A stretch of DNA of 64,000 nt from Rhodocyclaceae bacterium. GTDB lineage: Bacteria > Pseudomonadota > Gammaproteobacteria > Burkholderiales > Rhodocyclaceae. Numbering within the stretch: the first letter of the stretch is position 1; every line of letters starts with the position of its first letter. Location: the NCBI GenBank assembly GCA_008933825.1, contig WBUF01000004.1, forward strand, positions 43,852 through 107,851. Reading direction: 5' to 3'. The position numbers and the translations under genes were made by a program. The notes under the pieces are model-generated. The model had not been told where the DNA came from. It saw only the letters and a program-made list of their open reading frames with translations, and made no database searches. Positions 38,971 to 48,174 of this stretch are shown one piece after another.

Positions 38971-39431
38971 TTCACCACCAAGGCACCAAGAACACCAAGA
39001 TGCACCAAGGAGTCAGATAACGAGCCGCTTGATGCCGTTCTTGATGAGTGCAGTATTGAAGTTGATCAACAAACCCAGTCTGTTGCCCGAAAGGCGCAAA
39101 TACGTCAGAAGCTGGGCCTCGTGAATGGGCAGCAGTTTTTCAACTGACTTCAGTTCGACCACAAGTCGATCGCCGACCAGCAGGTCCAACCGAAAAGCCG
39201 ATTCGATTGTCGTCTCACGATAAGTCACATCGAGCGGCACCTGGCTCAAGCAAGCAATGCCGCGGCCGCGTAATTCCAGTCCAAGACAAATTTCATACGC
39301 CGACTCGAGCAGTCCCGGACCTAGGGCTTTGTGCACCGAAAAAGCCGAATCGACTACCTGCCGTGCCAGATCATCGAGTTCACGATCGATTTCTTGGTGC
39401 AACTTGGTGTCCTTGGTGTCTTGGTAGTGAA
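38971..39431 (-). mobile_element. GxxExxY element A (CACCAAG-type terminal repeats)
   Basis: Left arm 38971-39011 and right arm 39391-39431 are inverted repeats agreeing at 36 of 41 positions, built of CACCAAG units every 8-10 bases. Between them is one gene that fills the space exactly: it starts inside the right arm and stops two bases from the left arm. The element lies between trpC and trpD and is co-oriented with them. No transposase is encoded. The gene-less relative at 62289-62379 has the same arm type. Confidence 0.8.
39013..39402 (-). CDS. GxxExxY protein (PD-(D/E)xK-like), element A
   Basis: The 129-residue product matches the GxxExxY family: [17 protein letters not shown], then [21 protein letters not shown] and a C-terminal [19 protein letters not shown]. 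The Asp in RLDL and the ExK in VELKS match the core of PD-(D/E)xK nucleases, so a nuclease activity is plausible but unproven for this family. It starts at TTG 39402 within the terminal repeat. It is related to the copy at 41842-42234, with the same length of core but many substitutions, so the two are not a recent duplication. Confidence 0.85.
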   Translation of the reverse strand: MHQEIDRELDDLARQVVDSAFSVHKALGPGLLESAYEICLGLELRGRGIACLSQVPLDVTYRETTIESAFRLDLLVGDRLVVELKSVEKLLPIHEAQLLTYLRLSGNRLGLLINFNTALIKNGIKRLVI

Positions 39432-39435
39432 AAGA

Positions 39436-40476
39436 TCAGCCGTTAAAACGCCGCGTGAAGTTCACGAACGCGTCGAGCCTGGCGCGCGCGGCGCCGCTGG
39501 CGATGGCTTCGCGGGCGCGGGCGATGCCGTCGGCGACCGAGCCGGCGATGTTGGCGGCGTAGAGGGCGGCACCGGCATTCAGGGTGACGATCTCGCGCGG
39601 CGTGCCGGGCGTGTCGGCGAGCGCCTCCAGCACCATCTCCTTCGACTCGGCGGCGTCGGCCACGCGCAGGCCACGGTTGGAGACCATCTGCAGGCCGTAG
39701 TCCTCCGGGTGGATCTCGTACTCGGTGATCTCGCCGTTCTTCAGTTCGCCGACCAGGGTGGCAGCGCCCAGCGAAATCTCGTCCATGCCGTCCTTGCCCC
39801 ACACCACCATGACGTGGTCGGCGCCCAGTTGCTGCATGACGCGCACCTGGATGCCGACGAGGTCGGGGTGGAAGACGCCCATCAGGGTATTGGGCGCGCC
39901 GGCCGGATTGGTAAGCGGGCCGAGGATGTTGAAAATGGTGCGCACGCCCATCTCGCGCCGCACCGGGGCAACGTTCTTCATGGCCGGATGGTGGTTGGGG
40001 GCGAACATGAAGCCCATGCCGGTGGCCTGGATGCATTCGGCCACCTGCGGTGCCGTCAGGTCGATCTTCGCACCGAGCGCTTCCAGGACGTCGGCCGAGC
40101 CGGACTTCGACGACACGCCGCGGTTGCCGTGCTTGGCCACCGTGGCGCCGGCCGCGGCTGCAACGAAGGCCGAGGCGGTGGAGATGTTGAAGGTGTGGGA
40201 GGCATCGCCGCCGGTGCCGACAATATCGACGAAGTTCGCGAGGTTGGCAAATTCGTGCGGCGTCTCGACGCGGGTGCACAGTTCGCGCATCACCTTCGCC
40301 GCCGCCGAGATCTCGCCGATGGTCTCCTTCTTCACGCGCAGGCCGGTCAGGATGGCGGCGACCATCAGCGGCGTGATCTCGCCGCCCATGATCTGCCGCA
40401 TGAGGTGCAGCATCTCGTCGTGAAATATCTCGCGGTGCTCGATGGTGCGCTGCAGGGCTTCCTGGGGGGTGATCAT
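39436..40476 (-). CDS. trpD: Anthranilate phosphoribosyltransferase
   Basis: The 346-residue product has the phosphoribosyl-binding [39 protein letters not shown] and [14 protein letters not shown], complete for TrpD. It joins anthranilate and PRPP. It starts at ATG 40476 with AAGGAA upstream, nine bases after the stop of the inserted PIN-toxin gene. It lies between a VapC pair (upstream) and GxxExxY element A (downstream) within the trp operon. Confidence 0.97.
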   Translation of the reverse strand: MITPQEALQRTIEHREIFHDEMLHLMRQIMGGEITPLMVAAILTGLRVKKETIGEISAAAKVMRELCTRVETPHEFANLANFVDIVGTGGDASHTFNISTASAFVAAAAGATVAKHGNRGVSSKSGSADVLEALGAKIDLTAPQVAECIQATGMGFMFAPNHHPAMKNVAPVRREMGVRTIFNILGPLTNPAGAPNTLMGVFHPDLVGIQVRVMQQLGADHVMVVWGKDGMDEISLGAATLVGELKNGEITEYEIHPEDYGLQMVSNRGLRVADAAESKEMVLEALADTPGTPREIVTLNAGAALYAANIAGSVADGIARAREAIASGAARARLDAFVNFTRRFNG

Positions 40477-40485
40477 GGGAATTCC

Positions 40486-40911
40486 TTATTTATCCTCGAA
40501 CCAGTTCTGAATCTTGAGCCCGGAAAATTGCCGGAAATCGGCCGTGTTCCGGGTCACCAGCGTCAGGCCGTTCGCCTGCGCAATGGCGGCAATCTGTCCA
40601 TCGACGAACGGCGGCGTGCGGCCCGCCGCCGTCAGTCGGGCGCGTTCGCGCGCATGCCACTCGGCCGCCTCGGCCGCGTAGGGCAGCACCGGCAGCCCGG
40701 CCCGCGCCAGCGATTCCAGGTAGGCCGCGACGGCCGTGCGCTTGCGCGAGGGCGGCATCAGGGCCAGGCCGTGGTGCAGTTCGTGCCAGGTGATGGCGGA
40801 AGTGGCGATGCGATCGCCGTGGCGGCGCAGCTGCGCCATCACCCTGGCGTCGGGCGTTGCGCGGGTCGCTTCGGAAAGCACGTTGGTATCCAGCAGATAG
40901 CGCGGATTCAC
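40486..40911 (-). CDS. PIN-domain toxin (VapC/FitB-type) inside the trp operon
   Basis: The 141-residue product is a PIN domain with RYLLDTNVLSEATRATPD, the acidic SAITWHELHHGLALMP, and VDGQIAAIAQANGLTLVTRN followed by DF. It starts at GTG 40911, overlapping the antitoxin stop as GTGA (GTG 40920 is an alternative). It lies between trpG and trpD, in the same direction, with nine bases to trpD. Confidence 0.9.
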   Translation of the reverse strand: MNPRYLLDTNVLSEATRATPDARVMAQLRRHGDRIATSAITWHELHHGLALMPPSRKRTAVAAYLESLARAGLPVLPYAAEAAEWHARERARLTAAGRTPPFVDGQIAAIAQANGLTLVTRNTADFRQFSGLKIQNWFEDK

Positions 40912-41180
40912 GGCCGCCACGCGCCCCTGCCCTCCGAGGCATCGCGTGCCGGCAGCCAGTCGCTGTCGTCGAGACTGGCGCCGAAATCGCGCCTGAACGC
41001 GTCGATGGCCGCGGCCAGCGCCCGGCGCCGGGGCGCCAGCCGGGCGAATTCGCTGGCCGAGACGATGACGGCAACCGGCCGCCCGCGGCGGGACAGGGTC
41101 ACCGGCCTGCCGGCTTCCGCCTCGCGCACCACCCCCGAAAGGTCGTTGCGGGCTTCGGCGATCGAATAGGTCTTGTCCAT
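40908..41180 (-). CDS. Phd/YefM-family antitoxin inside the trp operon
   Basis: The product is 90 residues from ATG 41180. MDKTYSIAEARNDLSGVVRE and RGRPVAVIVSASEF are typical of Phd/YefM antitoxins. It precedes the PIN toxin and should repress at the palindrome 41194-41213 directly upstream. Confidence 0.88.
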   Translation of the reverse strand: MDKTYSIAEARNDLSGVVREAEAGRPVTLSRRGRPVAVIVSASEFARLAPRRRALAAAIDAFRRDFGASLDDSDWLPARDASEGRGAWRP

Positions 41181-41193
41181 GGTTCTGCTCAAG

Positions 41194-41213
41194 ATGGCTA
41201 TCTAGATAGCCAT
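41194..41213. promoter_or_regulatory. Perfect 20-base palindrome upstream of the Phd/VapC pair
   Basis: ATGGCTATCT is followed directly by its reverse complement, giving perfect dyad symmetry 14 bases before the antitoxin start. Phd/YefM antitoxins repress their operons at such palindromes, so this is the likely operator. It also lies in the path of trp operon transcription. Confidence 0.7.
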
Positions 41214-41231
41214 AATTATGCGATGCCCCGC

Positions 41232-41795
41232 TCAACCCTGCAAGAAGTTCCCCAGCAGCCGGTGGCCGTGCTCGGTGCGGATGGATTCGGGATGGAACTG
41301 CACGCCTTCCACTGCATATTCTCGATGGCGCACGCCCATGATCTCGCCGTCCCCGGTCCACGCCGTCACTTCGAGGCAGGCCGGCAGCGAGGCGCGCTCG
41401 ATGGCGAGGGAATGGTAGCGGGTGGCGGTGAAGGGGTCGGGCAGGCCGCGGAAGACGCCCGTGTCGGCATGGTGCACGGGCGAAGTCTTGCCGTGCATCA
41501 GCTGGCGGGCATGCACGATCTTGCCGCCGAAGGCGGCGCCGATGCTTTGGTGGCCGAGGCAGACACCGAGCAGCGGCACCCTGCCGGCGAAGGCCCGGAT
41601 CGCCGCCACCGAGATGCCGGCTTCGGCCGGCGAACAGGGCCCGGGGGAGATGACGACGCGATCGGGCTTCAGGGCGAGGGCGGCCTCGACCGTGATCTCG
41701 TCGTTGCGGAAGACGCGCACGTCCTCGCCCAGCTCGCCGAAGTACTGCACGAGGTTGTAGGTGAAGGAGTCGTAGTTGTCGATCATCAGCAGCAT
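41232..41795 (-). CDS. trpG: Anthranilate synthase glutamine amidotransferase component
   Basis: The 187-residue product has [32 protein letters not shown], the nucleophile Cys in [12 protein letters not shown], and catalytic His and Glu in GVQFHPESI. It supplies ammonia from glutamine to TrpE. It starts at ATG 41795, 11 bases inside the end of GxxExxY element B, and is followed by the inserted Phd/VapC pair. Confidence 0.97.
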   Translation of the reverse strand: MLLMIDNYDSFTYNLVQYFGELGEDVRVFRNDEITVEAALALKPDRVVISPGPCSPAEAGISVAAIRAFAGRVPLLGVCLGHQSIGAAFGGKIVHARQLMHGKTSPVHHADTGVFRGLPDPFTATRYHSLAIERASLPACLEVTAWTGDGEIMGVRHREYAVEGVQFHPESIRTEHGHRLLGNFLQG

Positions 41796-41806
41796 GGCTA
41801 GAACCC

Positions 41807-42234
41807 TTAACCACAGAGACACAGAGGCACAGAGAAAAGCTTCATATTTTCATTCTCCGGATGCCGTCCTTGAGTACCGGGACGTTGAAATTCAAAAGTA
41901 ATCCCGTCGCCATGCCGCTCAGACGCAAGTACGTCAGCAATTGCGCCTCGTGCAGAGGCAAAAGACGCTCGACTGCCTTGATTTCGACAACTACGGAATC
42001 CTCGACAACCAGGTCTAGCCGATAACCCCCATCGACCCGATGCTCCTTATAGACCACAGGCAACTCCACCTGGCTTCTGAAGCGAATGTCCCTGAGCCCT
42101 AACTCCACACAAAGGCATTCTTCATAGGCAGATTCCAACAAACCCGGACCCAATGTCCGATGCACCTCAATCGCCGCACCGATGATCTGCTCAGTCAATG
42201 CATCTCTCTGTGTCTCTGTGTCTCTGTGGTTCAT
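41807..42234 (-). mobile_element. GxxExxY element B (CACAGAG-type terminal repeats)
   Basis: Left arm 41807-41835 and right arm 42205-42233 are inverted repeats agreeing at 27 of 29 positions, built of ACAGAG units every eight bases. One gene lies between; its start codon and first eleven codons are made of the right arm. The element fills the gap between trpE and trpG, leaving five bases to trpE. The gene-less relative at 44603-44674 has the same arm type. Confidence 0.82.
41842..42234 (-). CDS. GxxExxY protein (PD-(D/E)xK-like), element B
   Basis: The 130-residue product begins [11 protein letters not shown], which is encoded by the terminal repeat, and then has [40 protein letters not shown] and [19 protein letters not shown]. 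Asp in RLDL and ExK in VEIKA match a PD-(D/E)xK core. It is the paralogue of 39013-39402. Its direction matches the trp operon, so it should be transcribed with it. No biochemical role is known to me for this family. Confidence 0.86.
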   Translation of the reverse strand: MNHRDTETQRDALTEQIIGAAIEVHRTLGPGLLESAYEECLCVELGLRDIRFRSQVELPVVYKEHRVDGGYRLDLVVEDSVVVEIKAVERLLPLHEAQLLTYLRLSGMATGLLLNFNVPVLKDGIRRMKI

Positions 42235-42239
42235 GGTTT

Positions 42240-43718
<1,479 letters not shown>

Positions 43719-43875
43719 GACTCCACTACTTGAAGCTTGAGATACGCGGACGCAAACAACAGCGCCCGCCGCTTGCGACGATCAGTCAGGCAAGCGACGC
43801 CAGGGCCAGGCCTCCCCGCCGATGGCGTATTTCCTCAGGCGTTTCAAGTTCAGATGGAGCACGATGTGTCGTTTC

Positions 43876-43931
43876 GTAGGTCGGGCTTCAGCCCGACGTT
43901 GGCGTCCGTGTCGGGCTGAAGCCCGACCTAC
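43876..43931. repeat. REP doublet (REPIN-like) between gph and trpE
   Basis: A 56-base element with the same arms as 38419-38501 (GTAG, then GTCGGGC-tetraloop-GCCCGAC, inverted on the other side) but a shorter centre. Its right end reads CTAC, and the CTA on the plus strand is the TAG stop codon of gph. Confidence 0.9.
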
Positions 43932-44590
43932 TTGGCGGTAATCAATCCCGCCGCCTCCTCGAGGGTAGCCACTATAGCATCGGCGCCAAGATCGCGCACG
44001 TCCTCGCCCTCGCTGTAGCCGTAGGGCACGCAGAACACCGGGCAGCCCGCGGCGCGGGCACCGGCGACGTCGTTGCGCGAATCGCCGACGACCAGCGCTT
44101 CGGCCGGCGCGACGCCGAAGCGCTCGCAGATGTGCAGGAAGGGCAGCGGGTGCGGCTTCTTCTCCGCCAGGGTGTCGCCGCTCACCGTCAGGTCGAGCAG
44201 CGCTGCCAGGCCGGTGGCGGCCAGCAGCGGCCCGGTGAAGGCGGCGGCCTTGTTGGTGACGCAGGCGGTCTTCAGGCCCGCGGCGCGCATCGCCTGCAGG
44301 CCCTCCAGCACGCCGGGATAGATGCGGGTCTTGCGGCCGTTCACGACGGCGTAGTGGCGCTTGAACACCGCCAGCGCCTCGCGCGCATCCGCAGCCTCCG
44401 ATTCGCCCGGATAGCCGAGGCAGCGGCCGACGAGGTTGGGAATGCCCTTGCCGACGAAGTCGCGGATGGTGTCCTGCGGCAAAGTCAGCCGCCCCAGCTC
44501 GGCGAGCATGGCGTTGGCCGCGTCGGCGAGGTCGGGAACGGTGTCGAGCAGCGTGCCGTCGAGGTCGATGAGGACGGCTTTGATGGGCAT
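43928..44590 (-). CDS. gph: Phosphoglycolate phosphatase
   Basis: The product is 220 residues from ATG 44590. The HAD motifs are LIDLDGTLLDT (nucleophile Asp), TNKAAAF and GDSRNDVAGARAAG. Gph dephosphorylates 2-phosphoglycolate and typically sits between rpe and trpE in beta- and gammaproteobacteria, as here. The last codon and stop (AAG TAG) run into a REP doublet, which supplies the stop. An AAAGTCAG octamer is at 44481-44488. Confidence 0.95.
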   Translation of the reverse strand: MPIKAVLIDLDGTLLDTVPDLADAANAMLAELGRLTLPQDTIRDFVGKGIPNLVGRCLGYPGESEAADAREALAVFKRHYAVVNGRKTRIYPGVLEGLQAMRAAGLKTACVTNKAAAFTGPLLAATGLAALLDLTVSGDTLAEKKPHPLPFLHICERFGVAPAEALVVGDSRNDVAGARAAGCPVFCVPYGYSEGEDVRDLGADAIVATLEEAAGLITAK

Positions 44591-44602
44591 CAAAACAAAC
44601 CT

Positions 44603-44674
44603 TTCACCACAGAGGCACAGAGACACAGAGGTGTCACAGAGATTTTCTCAGTGCCTCAGTGTCTCTGTGGTTAA
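44603..44674. mobile_element. Gene-less CACAGAG-type element C (MITE-like)
   Basis: Two inverted arms of about 28 bases made of CACAGAG units, ending TTCACCACAG on the left and CTGTGGTTAA on the right, enclose only a short centre. The arms resemble those of GxxExxY element B. It occupies the gap between rpe and gph almost completely (four bases to the rpe stop). It is best read as a non-autonomous or deleted form. Confidence 0.78.
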
Positions 44675-44678
44675 TGGT

Positions 44679-45362
44679 TCAGGCTTTTGCCAGCTCGGCG
44701 CGCAGGGCGGCGATGATCGAATTGTAGCGCTGCGGATCGCCGTCCTTGCCGGCGCCGAAGACGGCGGAGCCGGCGACGAAGGTGTCGACGCCGGCCTGCG
44801 CCACCTCGCGGATGTTGGCCGGGCCGACGCCGCCGTCGATTTCCAGGCTGACATCCAGCTTGCGCGCGTCGATCATCCTGCGCACCTGGCGCGCCTTGTC
44901 GAGGACGTGCGGGATGAACTTCTGCCCGCCGAAGCCGGGGTTGACCGACATCAGCAGCACCATGTCGATCTTGTCGAGCGTCCATTCCAGCACGTCGAGC
45001 GGGGTGGCCGGATTGAACACCAGCCCGGGCTTGCAGCCCGCTTCGCGAATCAGCGCGATGCTGCGGTCGATGTGCTCGGACGCCTCCGGGTGGAAGGTGA
45101 TGTAGGTGGCGCCCGCCCTGGCGAAGTCGGGCACGATGCGGTCGACCGGCTTGACCATCAGGTGCACGTCGATGGGCGCGGTGACGCCGTGCTTCCTCAG
45201 GGCCTCGCAGACCAGCGGGCCGATGGTCAGGTTGGGCACGTAGTGGTTGTCCATGACGTCGAAATGCACGATGTCGGCGCCCGACTTGAGGACGTTGTCC
45301 ACCTCTTCGCCCAGTCTGGCGAAATTGGCGGACAGAATGCTCGGTGCGATGCGGTAGGTCAT
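44679..45362 (-). CDS. rpe: Ribulose-phosphate 3-epimerase
   Basis: The 227-residue product has [57 protein letters not shown] and [11 protein letters not shown], all canonical. It interconverts ribulose-5-P and xylulose-5-P. It is the first gene of the rpe-gph-trpEGDC run and is divergent from apaG across 99 bases. Confidence 0.97.
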   Translation of the reverse strand: MTYRIAPSILSANFARLGEEVDNVLKSGADIVHFDVMDNHYVPNLTIGPLVCEALRKHGVTAPIDVHLMVKPVDRIVPDFARAGATYITFHPEASEHIDRSIALIREAGCKPGLVFNPATPLDVLEWTLDKIDMVLLMSVNPGFGGQKFIPHVLDKARQVRRMIDARKLDVSLEIDGGVGPANIREVAQAGVDTFVAGSAVFGAGKDGDPQRYNSIIAALRAELAKA

Positions 45363-45425
45363 GGCAATCCCCTGTTCATGGGCAGGATTCTAAACGGAAT
45401 TGCCGAGCGCGCCGGCTAAAAGAAA

Positions 45426-45455
45426 TTATGGCTTCCATAAGCCTGCCCCTATAAT
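45426..45455 (+). promoter_or_regulatory. apaG promoter with inverted repeat at -35
   Basis: A perfect TATAAT lies at 45450-45455, only six bases before the apaG ATG, so the transcript would start at or next to the start codon. The -35 position is covered by an inverted repeat, TTATGG CTT CCATAA (45426-45440), which could be a regulator site. The -35 match itself is poor. Confidence 0.5.
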
Positions 45456-45461
45456 GTCCCG

Positions 45462-45845
45462 ATGGCGGAAAGCAAGAAATACGAGGTCTGCGTCGCGGTC
45501 GAAACCCAGTATCTGGCAGACCAGTCCGACCCGCAGGACGGGCGCTACGTCTTCGCCTACCACATTACCATCCGCAACACCGGCAACATCGCTGCCCAGC
45601 TGATTTCGCGCCACTGGATCATCCGCGACGCCGAATCCCATGTGCAGGAAGTCCGCGGCCTCGGCGTGGTCGGCCACCAGCCCCTGCTCCAGCCCGGCGA
45701 GAGTTTCGAATACACCAGCGGCTGCGTCCTCGCCACCCCGGTCGGCACCATGCGCGGCAGCTACCAGATGGTGGCGGAGGACGGCGCGCCGTTCGAAGCG
45801 CCGGTCGCCGAGTTCACGCTGGCAATGCCGCGTGTGCTGCATTGA
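45462..45845 (+). CDS. apaG: ApaG protein
   Basis: The 127-residue product is a complete ApaG: RYVFAYHITIRNTGNIAAQL, SRHWIIRDAESH, GVVGHQPLLQPGESFEYTSG and TPVGTMRGSYQMV. The fibronectin-like fold is linked to CorD-type Co2+/Mg2+ and Ap4A phenotypes, mechanism unclear. No ribosome site is visible before ATG 45462, and TATAAT ends six bases upstream, suggesting a leaderless mRNA. It is divergent from rpe. Confidence 0.94.
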   Translation: MAESKKYEVCVAVETQYLADQSDPQDGRYVFAYHITIRNTGNIAAQLISRHWIIRDAESHVQEVRGLGVVGHQPLLQPGESFEYTSGCVLATPVGTMRGSYQMVAEDGAPFEAPVAEFTLAMPRVLH

Positions 45846-45936
45846 GCGCGGGCAGGAATTTACCCGCCGGGCCATCCGTTGCGGCCTCCCGGGCCCTGTG
45901 GTAAACAGCGTCATACGTCCTGACGGCGATCGGCCC

Positions 45937-48171
45937 ATGCCCGGTTCGGCTGCAATTTTTCTGCGTTTCTGCGTCGCCCTGTGTGCGGCCGCGCTGTTGG
46001 CCACGCCCGGCCATGCCTCCGCCTTTGCCGGCAAGAAAGTTGCCCTGGTTGTCGGCAACAGCAAATACCCCACGGCCCCGCTGAAAAACCCGGTCAACGA
46101 CGCGCGGGCCATAGCCAGGACGCTCAAGGAACTCGGCTTCGAGGTCACGTTGCGCGAGAACGCCGGCCAGCGCGATCTCGCGGCGGCGGTGCGCCAGTTC
46201 GGTTCCTCGATCTCACCCGGGTCTGCCGCGCTGTTCTATTTCGCCGGCCACGGCATGCAGGTGAAGGGGCGCAACTACCTGGTGCCGACCGACGCCGACA
46301 TCCAGCTCGAGGACGAGGTGCCCTACTCGGCCATCGACGCCAACCTGGTGCTGGACAAGATGGAGGTGGGCAAGAGCGCCGTCAACATCGTAATCCTGGA
46401 TGCCTGCCGCAACAACCCGTTCTCGCGCCGCTTCCGCTCCTCGGCGACAGGCCTGGCAGAAATGATTGCGCCGATCGGCACGCTGATCGCATTCGCCACC
46501 GCGCCCGGCTCGGTGGCGCAGGACGGCACGGGGGATAACGGCGTTTACACCAAGCACCTGCTGGAGAGCATCGCCATGCCCGGACTGCCGGTCGAGCAGA
46601 TGTTCAAGCGCGTGCGCGTCGGCGTGGCAAAGGACACCAACGAGTCGCAGGTACCCTGGGAAAGCTCGTCGATGAAGGGCGACTTCGTATTCAAGGAAGC
46701 ACCGAAACAGTCTGTTTCGCAGGACAGGATGATCGAGGAAGCGGTGCAGGTGGCGGCGGAGCGGGCGGCGACCCTCATGGCGGAACGCATGCGGCGCGAA
46801 CAGGCCAGCAGTTCCGCCCAGGCTGACCGGAACAGAACGGAACAGGAAGCGCTGGCCGCAGAGCGGGAAAGGCTGAAGCGCGAGCGGGAGCGGATCGAGG
46901 CCGAACGCGCCGCACTGCGCAAGGAATCTCCCGCCCCGGCAGCCAAGGTGGCGCTGGTTGCGCCGACTGCCGCTGCAAACCCGTCGCCTCGCAAACAAGG
47001 CACGAACGCTAGCCTGCCTGAAGCTGGCGACCGCTGGACCTACCTGTTTTCGGACGGATACGGCAAGAAGGAAACCTATTCCGTGCGCGTGACGGAGGTG
47101 ACCGCCGAGGGCATCCAGGACGAGGCAACCGTGGGCAAAGCCCGGCATGCCGAAAACCATGAGCCCGGCCTGGACATGTCGAGCAGAGCCATAGGCGGCT
47201 TCGCCTTGCGCGAATTTTCTCCCTACCTGCTCTCGCTCGGCCCGGCGGAACCGAATGACGAATGGAAGAAAATCCAGATCCCGGGCGGTAGCGGGCCGTT
47301 CATGGCGCGATGGGCGGGCAAGGAAACCGTCAAGGTGCCGGCCGGCAGTTACGAGACGAGCAAGCTGGTCGTCGAGGGCGAGCAGTTTGTCCGAGGCGTT
47401 CAAACGCGCAAACTCACCATTCAAGCCTGGTATGCCCCCGCCGTAAAGCGCTTCGTCAGACTGAGCATATCTACACCACCGCTTCAAGTTGGCAATGTCA
47501 GTCCGGACCGGGATCTTATCGAGCTTGTCGAAACCAGCATCTCCGTTGCGGGCATTGCCTCGGCTCCGCCAAGTGACAGACCTCCTCCGCCAAAAGTGGT
47601 TGCCGAAAGCTCGCCCAATGCCATCACCATGCCTGGCGGCCCTGTCAGCATCGGCGATTCATGGTCCTACCGCTTCTCCGATGTCTATGGAAAGTCGGGC
47701 TCTTATACAGTGAAAGTCACCGCAGCCTCACCGTCCGAGATAGCCGACGAAGCCCGTATCGGCAAGGCGCGCCACAGCGCCAGCTTCGAGCGAAACCTCG
47801 CCATCATCCATCGCAAAATGGGCGATCTTTCCCTGCGTGAGTTGTCGCCCTATTTGCTGAACTTCGGCCTCAAGGAATCCGAGGAATTGCAGAGCGTGGA
47901 GATTTTCGAGGGCAAGGAGCCTTTCAAGGCAAGGCTGGCCGGAACGGAATCGGTCCGGGTGCCGGCCGGCACTTTCGAGGCCCGGAAAATCATTCTCGAA
48001 GGCCGCGAATACGGCCAGCGCATGCCGCATCTTTCTCGCGCCTACACGATTACCGCGTGGTATGCCCCGCTGGCGAGGCGCTTCGTCAAGCTGACGTTCG
48101 TCGGCGCACCAGCCAGTCTCTTCCCGGCCGAGCAGGAAACCATCGAACTGACCGAATACCGCCTGCAATAA
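45937..48171 (+). CDS. Secreted caspase-like (peptidase C14) protein with two tandem C-terminal repeat domains
   Basis: The 744-residue product has a signal peptide (about 1-28, ending GHASA). A caspase-like p20 domain (32-260) follows, with catalytic His105 in FYFAGHGMQV and Cys157 in VILDACRNN. A charged coiled coil spans about 263-325. Two homologous domains of about 170 residues begin near 364 (GDRWTYLFSDGYGKKETY) and 572 (GDSWSYRFSDVYGKSGSY). The repeats share GKARH, LREXSPYLL, VKVPAG/VRVPAG and AWYAP. Such metacaspase-like proteins are proposed proteases; the substrate is unknown and the repeats are unassigned by me. It starts at ATG 45937 with a weak ribosome site and ends three bases from convergent argJ. 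Confidence 0.85.
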   Translation: MPGSAAIFLRFCVALCAAALLATPGHASAFAGKKVALVVGNSKYPTAPLKNPVNDARAIARTLKELGFEVTLRENAGQRDLAAAVRQFGSSISPGSAALFYFAGHGMQVKGRNYLVPTDADIQLEDEVPYSAIDANLVLDKMEVGKSAVNIVILDACRNNPFSRRFRSSATGLAEMIAPIGTLIAFATAPGSVAQDGTGDNGVYTKHLLESIAMPGLPVEQMFKRVRVGVAKDTNESQVPWESSSMKGDFVFKEAPKQSVSQDRMIEEAVQVAAERAATLMAERMRREQASSSAQADRNRTEQEALAAERERLKRERERIEAERAALRKESPAPAAKVALVAPTAAANPSPRKQGTNASLPEAGDRWTYLFSDGYGKKETYSVRVTEVTAEGIQDEATVGKARHAENHEPGLDMSSRAIGGFALREFSPYLLSLGPAEPNDEWKKIQIPGGSGPFMARWAGKETVKVPAGSYETSKLVVEGEQFVRGVQTRKLTIQAWYAPAVKRFVRLSISTPPLQVGNVSPDRDLIELVETSISVAGIASAPPSDRPPPPKVVAESSPNAITMPGGPVSIGDSWSYRFSDVYGKSGSYTVKVTAASPSEIADEARIGKARHSASFERNLAIIHRKMGDLSLRELSPYLLNFGLKESEELQSVEIFEGKEPFKARLAGTESVRVPAGTFEARKIILEGREYGQRMPHLSRAYTITAWYAPLARRFVKLTFVGAPASLFPAEQETIELTEYRLQ

Positions 48172-48174
48172 GCC

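Noticed and set aside
43720..43875. A tryptophan attenuator (Trp-codon leader and competing hairpins) upstream of trpE.
   Set aside because: No short frame with adjacent Trp codons and no terminator hairpin with T-run is visible; gph lies directly upstream in the same operon.
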